A stretch of 64,000 nt of DNA from Chryseolinea soli (GTDB lineage Bacteria > Bacteroidota > Bacteroidia > Cytophagales > Cyclobacteriaceae): assembly GCF_003589925.1 (NCBI RefSeq), contig NZ_CP032382.1:6820001-6884000 (forward strand). The letters are read 5' to 3'. Shown in pieces: positions 16,992 through 25,274 of the stretch. The notes beneath the pieces were generated by a model. That model saw only the letters and a program-made list of their open reading frames with translations, had not been told where the DNA came from and ran no database searches. A program made the position numbers and the translations under genes. Each line of letters begins with the position of its first letter. Position 1 is the stretch's first letter.

Positions 16992-18352
16992 AAAAGTCAT
17001 TCGCCATATTTCTTACGCTCAGCCTGACACTTTTCGTTGCCGGGTGCAAAGACACGCTGGAGCCAAAACCGGTTGACATTCTCACCGACGACGTTGTGCT
17101 GAACGAACCCGCCGACGTGCCCAACGTGGAGATCGGTTTATACAATGCTTTCCGGACCGTTGCCCCCGCTACGGTAATTGCCGGCGATGCCACGGCCGAT
17201 CTGCTGATCAACAACGGTACGTTTACCCAATACCAGGAACTGGGCACCAAACAGATCACTTCGGCCAATGCCTCCGTGTCAACGTTGTGGTCGGCGCTAT
17301 ACGAAACCATCTACATCGCCAACTTCATCCTGGAACGCCTGCCCAACGTGGACGGCGTGCAAATCGCGCAACGAAACCAGGTGATGGGCGAAGCCCATTT
17401 CATCCGGGGCTATTGCTATTTCATCGCCGCCTATTCGTTTGGCGCCGTGCCGCTGGTAACCACCACGGCCATCGACGACAACCGAAATATCGGCCGCACC
17501 GACAAAGAGGCAATTCTTGATTTTGCCCTGGCAGATTATACCGCCGCCCTGGGCCAGATGCCCACCAAGCCGGTGAGCACAGCCTTTGCAGGCGAGTATG
17601 CCTTGCAGTCGGCGCTGGCGCGTTTTCATCTCTACCGTGGAAACTGGGCTGAGGCGGAAACCTATGCCACCAACGTGATCAACTCCAAGCAATATTCACT
17701 CGACACACTTTTTTCCTATGTGGTCACCAAAGATTTTCCAGCCGAGTCGATCCTCGAAGGCGCCTACACGCTCACGGACGATCCGGGTACCAACGGCAAT
17801 ATCGGCTTGAACAACATCTTTGTGAGCCGCCGCGAGCTGATTCCCTCCAACCCCACCGTGGTGGCGTTGGCTTCGGATGAATCGGGAGGCCGTTTTAGCA
17901 GCATCAGCTTCAGCAGCGACAACCTGAAGGGTAACGACAACGGCTGGTCCGTGGCCAAATACGGCACAGCCGACCAGGACAACAACAACGTGATGTTTTT
18001 CCGTTTGGGCGAGATCTACCTGATCCGCGCCGAGGCGCGCGCCCAACTGAATAATGTGACCGGTGACAATTCGGCGCAAACCGATATTAATGTTTTACGG
18101 AAACGGGCTAAAGCCCCTGCGATCTCGGCGGTCACCAAAACGCAGATGATCCAAATCATCGAGAACGAGCGGTTGTACGAATTGGCGTTTGAAGGCCACC
18201 GCTGGTACGACCTGGTGCGCACCGGGCGGGCCAGTGCCGTGATGTCTGCTTTTTCGTCCAACTGGCAGGACAAATATGAAGTGTGGCCTGTGCCGCAGCG
18301 TGAAATTCAAAATAACCCGGCGTTGGTCGGCAATCAAAACCCTGGCTATTAA
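16988..18352 (+). CDS. SusD/RagB-family substrate-binding lipoprotein
   Basis: 454 residues with a lipoprotein signal (SLTLFVAGC, lipidated C20). The SusD fold is visible in the early helical region (VSTLWSALYETIYIANFILERLPNVDG), the TPR-like helices (GEAHFIRGYCYFIAAYSFGAVPLV) and the C-terminal signature (FFRLGEIYLIRAEARAQLNN; LAFEGHRWYDLVRTGRA; WPVPQREIQNNP). It is the surface lid of the adjacent SusC channel; the 4-bp ATGA overlap shows translational coupling. Length is typical to slightly short for the family. Confidence 0.95.
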   Translation: MKKSFAIFLTLSLTLFVAGCKDTLEPKPVDILTDDVVLNEPADVPNVEIGLYNAFRTVAPATVIAGDATADLLINNGTFTQYQELGTKQITSANASVSTLWSALYETIYIANFILERLPNVDGVQIAQRNQVMGEAHFIRGYCYFIAAYSFGAVPLVTTTAIDDNRNIGRTDKEAILDFALADYTAALGQMPTKPVSTAFAGEYALQSALARFHLYRGNWAEAETYATNVINSKQYSLDTLFSYVVTKDFPAESILEGAYTLTDDPGTNGNIGLNNIFVSRRELIPSNPTVVALASDESGGRFSSISFSSDNLKGNDNGWSVAKYGTADQDNNNVMFFRLGEIYLIRAEARAQLNNVTGDNSAQTDINVLRKRAKAPAISAVTKTQMIQIIENERLYELAFEGHRWYDLVRTGRASAVMSAFSSNWQDKYEVWPVPQREIQNNPALVGNQNPGY

Positions 18353-18354
18353 TC

Positions 18355-19146
18355 ATGAAGTATAACAAGGCGATATTGCAAGTGATGTTGTGGGGCCTCG
18401 TCGCGGCGGTGTTGAGCTGTGAAACGGAGAAGATCATTTTTACGGGACCTTATCACCTCCGGTTCAGCGACACGCTGCAGACATTGAAAGAAAGCTACAG
18501 TCAGCCTGTGAAGATAGAAGTACACCTGGCCGGACCCCAGGTCAAGGACGACATCACGGCCACCTACTCCATCAGCGGCACCGCACGCGAGGGCATCGAC
18601 TACACCATCGTCGGCGACCGCGGCAAGGTGAAGTTGACCAGCGAGAGCAGTTTCGGCTACATCACCGTGCAGCTCATCAACAACTCGAATAACATCCTGC
18701 GCTCGCAAACGCTGATCCTCACGCTGACCGGCACCGACCATCCCGACATTGGCGTAGGGCAAGACGGTGGTGGCATCGGCAAGAAATTTATCTTCACCAT
18801 CCAGGACGACTGCATCCTGGGAGGCAACTACATGGGTCTTAAAGACGAGCTATCGGTGCCCGTGGAAGACATCACCATCATCAGCACCGATTGTGAGGAG
18901 TACACGCTTTCCAACTGGGACATCGATATCTTCCAGTTCCCGCGCGAACGCTCGCTCAAGTTCATCGACAACGGCGACAACACGCTGACCATTCCCGATC
19001 AGAAAGATGCCACGCTGCCCGCGGATTCGGCAACCATCAACGGTTCGGGTTTTGTAGATCCGATAACCCACGACATCTTCATGAAAGTGAAGCTGGCAGG
19101 CTATAAGGAACAACCGGAATTCTCATTCAAACTCGTAAGGGACTAA
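18355..19146 (+). CDS. SusCD-associated surface lipoprotein with Calx-beta-like domain
   Basis: 263 residues, lipobox AAVLSC with C22. Residues ~45-150 look like a Calx-beta-type sandwich (ITATYSISGTAREGIDYTIV...GYITVQLINNSNNILRSQTLILTLTG), the rest a second beta-rich domain (YTLSNWDIDIFQFPRER). It follows SusD after 2 bp. Lipoproteins in this position in SusCD loci usually bind the substrate on the cell surface. No catalytic motif seen. The exact Pfam family is not recognised. Confidence 0.8.
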   Translation: MKYNKAILQVMLWGLVAAVLSCETEKIIFTGPYHLRFSDTLQTLKESYSQPVKIEVHLAGPQVKDDITATYSISGTAREGIDYTIVGDRGKVKLTSESSFGYITVQLINNSNNILRSQTLILTLTGTDHPDIGVGQDGGGIGKKFIFTIQDDCILGGNYMGLKDELSVPVEDITIISTDCEEYTLSNWDIDIFQFPRERSLKFIDNGDNTLTIPDQKDATLPADSATINGSGFVDPITHDIFMKVKLAGYKEQPEFSFKLVRD

Positions 19147-19147
19147 A

Positions 19148-19660
19148 ATGCTGCGCCACATGAAAACACGGAACGTCCTTTTCTATAGTCTTCTTCTCCT
19201 GCTGGCCGCAGCCTGCTCGGAGGAAGTAAAGCCCATACCCTACACCTATACGCAGCACTTCACGGGCACCACCAGCCGCGCATGGAAGCTCACGGGCCTG
19301 GTCATCAAACAAGCCGGCAAAGGCGACATCACTTTCCGGGAGTCGGATCTCCCCCAGGCGTTGGGCAGTTGCGTGGCCGACGACCGCTACGTGTTTTATG
19401 CCAACACCCTGCATACCTACGAAGTGCAGGAAGGTGCCAGCACCTGCCAGGCCGGCGACCCTCAACTTTACTTGACTGATGCGTGGACGTTCTCAAATGC
19501 CAATGCCACGCTCGCTTTTATTTTTCCCGTGTTGTCGGACCAACAACTCCCCTACTTTGTGCGCAGTGCAGACGATGCACAGATGGAGCTCGAGATTTTT
19601 TTGGATGAAAATAATACCAGTAGCTACCGGATGACTTTCAAGGCTACCAACAACAATTAA
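19148..19660 (+). CDS. Small SusCD-associated lipoprotein
   Basis: 170 residues, lipobox LLLAAAC with C23. The mature part is beta-rich (RAWKLTGLVIKQAGKGDITF, DDRYVFYANTLHTYEVQEGASTC, AWTFSNANATLAFIFPVL), resembling lipocalin-like Bacteroidota lipoproteins. It sits 1 bp after the previous lipoprotein and its TAA stop shares one base with the ATG of the protease, so it is part of the operon. A substrate-binding or accessory role is inference. Confidence 0.78.
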   Translation: MLRHMKTRNVLFYSLLLLLAAACSEEVKPIPYTYTQHFTGTTSRAWKLTGLVIKQAGKGDITFRESDLPQALGSCVADDRYVFYANTLHTYEVQEGASTCQAGDPQLYLTDAWTFSNANATLAFIFPVLSDQQLPYFVRSADDAQMELEIFLDENNTSSYRMTFKATNNN

Positions 19661-22053
19661 TGACGAAGAGCATGATACGCCGTGTTTTATTTATAGCCGC
19701 CTGTACCCTCGCTTCCTGGCACGCCGCCAAGGCCCAATCGATCCGCCAGTGCGCAACCATGGAGCAGGACAGCATCAACAAGCTAAAATACCCGTGGCGT
19801 TCAAGCTTCGACGACCTGGAGCAACTCATCCAACAAACCTTGCAGCAGGAAGCCAGAAATCCATCCAACGGAAGAACGGAGGACATCGTCATTACCATCC
19901 CCATCATCGTGCACGTGGTGCACAAAGGCGAGGCCATCGGCACAGGACGCAACCTGAGCCAGGCGCAGATCCAATCACAGATCGCCGTATTGAATGAAGA
20001 CTTCCGCCGCAAAGTCGGCTCGAATGGCTACAGCAGCGATCCCCGATCGGCAGACATTGAGATCGAATTCTGCCTTGCACCAGTTGACCAGCAAGGTAAC
20101 CCCATGGCCGAACCCGGCATCGATCGTATCGCCAACACCCAGGACACCTGGACCCGCACACAAATTGAAGCTTTCAAACCGCAGACCATCTGGAACCCAA
20201 GCAAATACTATAACGTCTGGACGCTGAAGTTTGGTGGTGAGGACGCCAACCTCCTGGGCTATGCGCAGTTTCCCGACAAGTCGGGGCTTAGCGGCATCAG
20301 TGATGGTGGCTCGGCCTCCACCGATGGCGTCGTGATTCAATACACTTCTTTTGGCTCGGCACAGAAGGGCAATTTTCCCATCATGGCGGAACCCTACAAC
20401 AAGGGCAGAACCCTGAGCCATGAAACCGGTCACTGGCTGGGCTTGCGTCACATCTGGGGCGATGGCGTTTGCGCCGATGATTATGTTTCCGACACCCCGC
20501 CGGCAAAAGGCCCGAGCCGTGGTTGCCCGGTCACCACGCTCGCCTGCGACAACAGCGGTCCTATCATGCCTCAGAACTATATGGACTATAGCGACGACGC
20601 ATGTATGAACATTTTTACGAAGGGACAAAAGGATCGCATCCGCGCCGTCCTGGTGAACAGCCCCCGAAGAAAGGCTTTGTATGAACTGGGCTCCTTGTGC
20701 ACTCCCATCGATCCGACCGCACCTCCGACCGTCAGCTTCTTTGCCGACCGCACAACCTGTGTGTTGCGCGAGGCAAAAGTGCAGTTCACCAGCATCGCCA
20801 CCAATTTCCCCACAGACTACCGCTGGTACTTCGAAGGCGGCACCCCGGACTCGTCACGGGCTGCTAACCCGACGATCCAATACAACGTAGGCGGCGTGTA
20901 CCGCGTAGCGCTCGTGGCCCGGAACAGTAAAGGCTATGGCGATACGCTGAACATTGATCAATACATCCACGTATCGAACGAAGGTGTCTGCGGCAGCCTC
21001 ACCAATTTTGATCCAGCCTACACACCCTCTGTTCTGAACGCAGCCGACTTCGGAAGCAACACCGGATATCTCACCGGCACCAACAGCTCCAAGAACAAGG
21101 CCTACTCCGAACGCTTCGCCAACGTCTGTGGCTATGCGTATGTGAGTGGCGCCAAGATAAAATTCGCCAGCCTGGCCGACGCCCCGGATGATGCCACCAT
21201 AACCGTCACAATCTACAATGCCTTAGGCTACCAAGGCGGCCCCGGCGCGGTGCTGGAGCGGAAGGACGTGTTGCTCAAGCAAGTGAAAGACGACATCGCC
21301 AACAACCGCTACACCGAAGTGGTGCTGGACCGCGAGACTCCCGCCGCCTTTGGTAAACCTTTCCATGTGGGCGTGGAGATCAACAACGATGCAGGCTACA
21401 AGCTGGCCATTGTATCGTCGGCCAACAATGAGGCGAACAACTCTACGTCGTGGGTACAGGATGCCACCGGTGAATGGAGGCTGATGACCATCGCCTATGG
21501 CGCGAACATCGCGATGGATATCGAGCCCATTGTCGGCATCAACCCGTCGGTGCAAATATCGGCTTCCAAACTGCTGATCAACCCTGGCGAACAAGTGATC
21601 CTGAACGGCCGCGGCGCTACCATCTTCTCGTGGGATTCGAACGACAACGTGATCCATAATGTACTCGGCCCGCAACTGGTCGTGAACCCTACCAAGACCA
21701 CGACCTATACCGTGAACGGTTCCGGATTGGAGCTGTGTAACGCCACAGCCGACCAGACCGTCTACGTCGAGGGGGTTACGGCGGTCGAAAAAGCGCTGGA
21801 AACCAGTATACAGGTCCACCCCAATCCTGGGACAGCGGTGTTGAATCTTACGATCGATAACGACTATGTCGGCGATATTACGCTGCGCATGCAGTCGGTG
21901 TTAGGGCAGGATGTTAATCCGCCGCAGCGTTTGGTCAAGGACAATGCAACGCTGCAGACTTCGCTTGATACTTCGCTTTGGCCTTCGGGGTTGTATCTGA
22001 TGTCGATACAGATGGGACAACATTCGGTGTTGAAGAAGTGGATTAAGAAGTGA
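19660..22053 (+). CDS. Secreted pappalysin-like zinc metalloprotease with PKD domain and T9SS tail
   Basis: 797 residues. Signal peptide 1-~25 (ASWHAAKAQ). The catalytic domain (~60-355) carries the metzincin motif HETGHWLGLRH (zinc ligands H254, H258, H264; E255 catalytic), with a likely Met-turn at NYMDYSDDACM. A PKD-like domain (~360-450) and further beta domains follow. The last ~75 residues (VHPNPGTAVLNLTI ... LYLMSIQMGQHSVLKKWIKK) are a type-A T9SS sorting signal, so the enzyme should reach the surface. As the last operon gene it would cut a protein whose fragments SusCD imports. Confidence 0.9.
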   Translation: MTKSMIRRVLFIAACTLASWHAAKAQSIRQCATMEQDSINKLKYPWRSSFDDLEQLIQQTLQQEARNPSNGRTEDIVITIPIIVHVVHKGEAIGTGRNLSQAQIQSQIAVLNEDFRRKVGSNGYSSDPRSADIEIEFCLAPVDQQGNPMAEPGIDRIANTQDTWTRTQIEAFKPQTIWNPSKYYNVWTLKFGGEDANLLGYAQFPDKSGLSGISDGGSASTDGVVIQYTSFGSAQKGNFPIMAEPYNKGRTLSHETGHWLGLRHIWGDGVCADDYVSDTPPAKGPSRGCPVTTLACDNSGPIMPQNYMDYSDDACMNIFTKGQKDRIRAVLVNSPRRKALYELGSLCTPIDPTAPPTVSFFADRTTCVLREAKVQFTSIATNFPTDYRWYFEGGTPDSSRAANPTIQYNVGGVYRVALVARNSKGYGDTLNIDQYIHVSNEGVCGSLTNFDPAYTPSVLNAADFGSNTGYLTGTNSSKNKAYSERFANVCGYAYVSGAKIKFASLADAPDDATITVTIYNALGYQGGPGAVLERKDVLLKQVKDDIANNRYTEVVLDRETPAAFGKPFHVGVEINNDAGYKLAIVSSANNEANNSTSWVQDATGEWRLMTIAYGANIAMDIEPIVGINPSVQISASKLLINPGEQVILNGRGATIFSWDSNDNVIHNVLGPQLVVNPTKTTTYTVNGSGLELCNATADQTVYVEGVTAVEKALETSIQVHPNPGTAVLNLTIDNDYVGDITLRMQSVLGQDVNPPQRLVKDNATLQTSLDTSLWPSGLYLMSIQMGQHSVLKKWIKK

Positions 22054-22059
22054 GGAAGG

Positions 22060-22088
22060 CCTGCGTCATGTCGCAGGGACACGCTTTT
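22060..22088 (+). terminator. Possible weak terminator after the protease
   Basis: Stem CCTGCG (22060-22065) / CGCAGG (22072-22077), loop TCATGT, followed after a short gap by five T at 22084-22088. The spacing between stem and T-run is long, so this is tentative. The rest of the 273-bp gap shows nothing. Confidence 0.35.
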
Positions 22089-22326
22089 TAAAATGTTGCG
22101 CCTGTAGTTCAAGACATCCCGAATTTCGAGTGCAGAGAAACGGGATATACCGCAGCACCGTCTAAAACGAAACCCGGCAAATCCCGATAAGCATCGCGCC
22201 CACTTCAAAATGCATCACCACACAGATTAAGTGCGCTATCCACGGGGTTCCTTGGGCCACATGCGAAGATCGAGGAAACTTGTGCCTGCGGAATGACGTG
22301 CTTCGATTAACGCTCGTGCCCCTGCC

Positions 22327-24267
22327 CTACTTCATCAACCCATTTTTAAAAGCATAGCTCGCCGTTTGATACCAGGCAATGGCTTGTTCTTCCAAGGCTT
22401 TGTCTTCGGCTGTGGGCGTGAGTTTGTCGCTTCCCAAGGTGACGTTGAAGGTCTCCATTTTGCGCTGGGGCGAAAGCACGATCATTTTGTTGTCGTGGAT
22501 GAAGCCGAGGTTTTGATAGGTGCTGATGAATACGCGCTCGCGGCCGGGTTCCAGTTGGAAGATGTCGTAGCCATAGAATTTGCTGACGTAGGAAAAGTTG
22601 AGGAGTCCCAGCATCGTGGGGCCGAGATCGATCTGGCTCATCAGTCGCTCCATCTTTGCCGGGGCGATGTTTGCCGGGGAATAGACGAGGAGCGGGATAT
22701 GATATTTGTTGATGGGCAGTTCTGACTTGCCGGCGCTGGACGCGCAATGGTCGGCCACGATGACAAAGACGGTGCTGTCGAACCACGGCTTTTTACGGGC
22801 CTTTCGAATGAAGTCGCCGATGGCGTAGTCGGTGTATTTTACAGCGCCTTCACGGCCCGTGTGCGAGGGAATGTCGATCCGGCCTTCGGGGTATGTGTAG
22901 GGTCTGTGGTTTGATGTGGTCATCACGTGCGCGAAGACGGGCTTGTGACTATCTACGGTCTTGTCGATTTCGCGCATGGCCAGCGTAAACAGGTTTTCGT
23001 CGGCCACGCCCCAGATGTTTTCATAGTCAATTTCATTATCGGCAAGTTCTTCGCGGTCCACCACCGTGTAGCCGTTGTTGGCGAAGAAGTAGTTCATGTT
23101 GTCGAAGTAGCCGTAGCCGCCGTAGATGTATTTGGTCTCGTAGCCCTTTTCTGCAAACACTTTGCCGAGCGAGAACAGGTGTTCGTTGTTGGGGCGGCGC
23201 ACGATGGATTGGCCTGGCGTGGGCGGCACGCATAGGGACAAGGCCTCGAGGCCGCGCACGGTGCGTGTTCCGGTGGCGTAGACGTTGGTGAAAAACAAAC
23301 TGTGTTGCGCCAGGGAGTCGAGAAAGGGTGTGATGTTGAGGGTGCTGCCAAAGGCGTTCATGAATTCGCCGCTGAGGCTCTCCACGGAGATGAGCACCAC
23401 ATTCAGGTGCTTCTCTTCACCGGTGTGTGCAATGCGCCGGCTGATGTCTTCGGGGTGGTTGTTCACAAAGGTAGCTTCCGGCGTGCGGATCATCTCGCGC
23501 ACATCGCGGAACGACGTTTCCTGGGAGATGGTCTTGTAGAACTGATCATAGCTCAGTTCGTTGTTCAGGTAGGCGGCAAACAGCTCATACATGCCGTTGC
23601 CCGAGAGCTCGTTCACGTATGCATTGTTGCTGAACTGATGATACTTCGCGTTCACGGCAAAATAAAGCATCACCGGCAGCACGGCATATCCCAAGAACAC
23701 AACACTGCGTTTTTTGAACCGCATAGGTTCCGCAGCCGGCAGGCGCTTCACAAGACGTGTCAACGGGACCACAATGAGCGCGCAAAGAACTACAAGACCC
23801 GTAATGATCCAGACGATCGGATAGGACTGCTGAATGTTGCCCAGCACTTCATTGGTATACACCAGGTAATCGACGGCGATAAAATTATAGCGGGTGTTAA
23901 ACTCTTCCCAAAAGAACCATTCGGCAACGGCATTGAACAACAGCAGGAAGGTGAACACCGTAACCAACACCAGCAGCACCACGCCATGCCAACGCTTTCC
24001 GTAGAGACGCTGCGGCACCAGCCACAGGTACAACATCATCGGAATAATGAAATAGGCGGCATTGACCAGGTCGTAGAAAAAGCCGAACAGGAATATGCCC
24101 AGCAAATTGCCCACGGACACATCGACTTGCGAAAAGGAATAGATGAGAAAGACAATGCGGGTGAGTAGGGAGATGCCGACAAGCAACGATACAAGAAGAA
24201 CGGCCGCGCCGAATCTTCCGTGGAGGAGCCTGGTGAGTGCGCCCTCCTTTGGATTGGTAATCGCCAT
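22327..24267 (-). CDS. LtaS/MdoB-like membrane phosphoglycerol-transferase family protein (sulfatase fold)
   Basis: 646 residues. Five TM segments in the first ~210 residues, then a periplasmic sulfatase/alkaline-phosphatase-fold domain. Metal-site and nucleophile motifs: E296 in VLISVESLSGE, likely nucleophile T336 in GTRTVRGLEALSL, His in TTSNHRPYTYP, Asp-His in VIVADHCASS. Relatives transfer glycerophosphate (lipoteichoic acid, periplasmic glucans) or phosphoethanolamine, or act as sulfatases. In a Gram-negative Bacteroidota an envelope glycan or lipid modification is plausible, but the exact reaction cannot be read. Single gene, convergent with the protease operon. Confidence 0.88.
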   Translation of the reverse strand: MAITNPKEGALTRLLHGRFGAAVLLVSLLVGISLLTRIVFLIYSFSQVDVSVGNLLGIFLFGFFYDLVNAAYFIIPMMLYLWLVPQRLYGKRWHGVVLLVLVTVFTFLLLFNAVAEWFFWEEFNTRYNFIAVDYLVYTNEVLGNIQQSYPIVWIITGLVVLCALIVVPLTRLVKRLPAAEPMRFKKRSVVFLGYAVLPVMLYFAVNAKYHQFSNNAYVNELSGNGMYELFAAYLNNELSYDQFYKTISQETSFRDVREMIRTPEATFVNNHPEDISRRIAHTGEEKHLNVVLISVESLSGEFMNAFGSTLNITPFLDSLAQHSLFFTNVYATGTRTVRGLEALSLCVPPTPGQSIVRRPNNEHLFSLGKVFAEKGYETKYIYGGYGYFDNMNYFFANNGYTVVDREELADNEIDYENIWGVADENLFTLAMREIDKTVDSHKPVFAHVMTTSNHRPYTYPEGRIDIPSHTGREGAVKYTDYAIGDFIRKARKKPWFDSTVFVIVADHCASSAGKSELPINKYHIPLLVYSPANIAPAKMERLMSQIDLGPTMLGLLNFSYVSKFYGYDIFQLEPGRERVFISTYQNLGFIHDNKMIVLSPQRKMETFNVTLGSDKLTPTAEDKALEEQAIAWYQTASYAFKNGLMK

Positions 24268-24458
24268 GTGAAAGAAGCCTGGTATGGTTTAGGTTTTAGA
24301 TGCTCAGGTTTACCGAAAGTAACAATTATTTCATTCAAAAATCACGATAATTTCACCGGCAACCCTACATCTGTCCTTTTTAAACCGGACCTCATCCTAA
24401 CGCCCGCTTGTATTGTTACATTAATTCCACACTACCTCCGCTAAATCAAAAAAAGCAT

Positions 24459-24484
24459 AAAAAAAAGGATGCCCTTCAGCATCC
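24459..24484 (-). terminator. Intrinsic terminator of msrB
   Basis: Read on the minus strand: stem GGATGC / GCATCC with loop TGAAGG, followed by eight T. It lies 34 bp past the msrB stop. Confidence 0.85.
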
Positions 24485-24517
24485 CCTTCTATCAAAACAG
24501 TTGTCTTACTTTCTTCT

Positions 24518-25021
24518 TTACTTTTTCTTTTTATTCGACTCAAAATTAAGCGAGGTGGAATTCACGCAATAGCGCTTGCCGGTCAGCGTAGGGCCGTCGT
24601 CGAAGAGGTGGCCGAGGTGGGCACCGCAACGGGCGCAGACGATCTCGGTGCGGATCATGCCGTGGGAGGTGTCTTCGATCTTCAGGATCTTGTCGCCGGC
24701 AAGCTCTTTGTCAAAGCTGGGCCATCCGCATTCGGAATCAAACTTCATATCGGACGTGAACAACTCCGCGCCGCAACCGGCACAGGTGTAGACACCTTTT
24801 TCGTGGTGCAGGTAATATTTACCCATGTAAGGGGCATCGGTTCCCTTTTCGCGCAGCACATGGTATTGTTCGGAGGTGAGTATGGCGCGCCATTCAGCAT
24901 CGGTACGCTGGATGACCTTGGCCGTATCCTTAGCGATCTTTTCCTTTTCGACGCGGTTCTGGCTATTGCCGGTGCAGGCGGCAAACAGGGTGATGGCTAC
25001 AATGAAAACAAATCGTTGCAT
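24518..25021 (-). CDS. msrB: Peptide-methionine (R)-S-oxide reductase, lipoprotein form
   Basis: 167 residues. Lipobox LFAAC (C16) places it in the envelope. The MsrB core is complete: zinc ligands C80/C83 (CAGC) and C129/C132 (CARCG), signature CGWPSFDKEL, HLGHLFDDGP, and catalytic C152 in RYCVNSTSLNF. It reduces R-methionine sulfoxide in oxidised envelope proteins. There is no MsrA partner beside it. It has its own terminator. Start chosen because it gives a clean lipoprotein signal. Confidence 0.95.
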   Translation of the reverse strand: MQRFVFIVAITLFAACTGNSQNRVEKEKIAKDTAKVIQRTDAEWRAILTSEQYHVLREKGTDAPYMGKYYLHHEKGVYTCAGCGAELFTSDMKFDSECGWPSFDKELAGDKILKIEDTSHGMIRTEIVCARCGAHLGHLFDDGPTLTGKRYCVNSTSLNFESNKKKK

Positions 25022-25187
25022 GGTATTCTGGTTTTATAATGGAAAAACGCTAATCTGAAGTTTTTGGTTTGCCGGAAACTGTCGCGCACCATACATTCCA
25101 TGGCAATAAAAACGCCAAGTCTCCCACCTCACTTCGTTCAAGCCGGGACTTCATCATTCTGAACCCAAGATACATCCTAAAAATCCT

Positions 25188-25244
25188 GAGAAAAAGAAAA
25201 ATCCCGTCTCCCGGTCATATACGAAATACGAACGGGAGCGGGAT
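25188..25244 (-). terminator. Intrinsic terminator of the dab operon
   Basis: On the minus strand, ATCCCGCTCCCG (25244-25233) pairs with CGGGAGACGGGAT (25213-25201), one bulged base, followed by a T-rich tract. It is 30 bp past the dabB stop. Confidence 0.8.
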
Positions 25245-25274
25245 CTCTCCTGAATAAATTAACTAACCTGTCAT

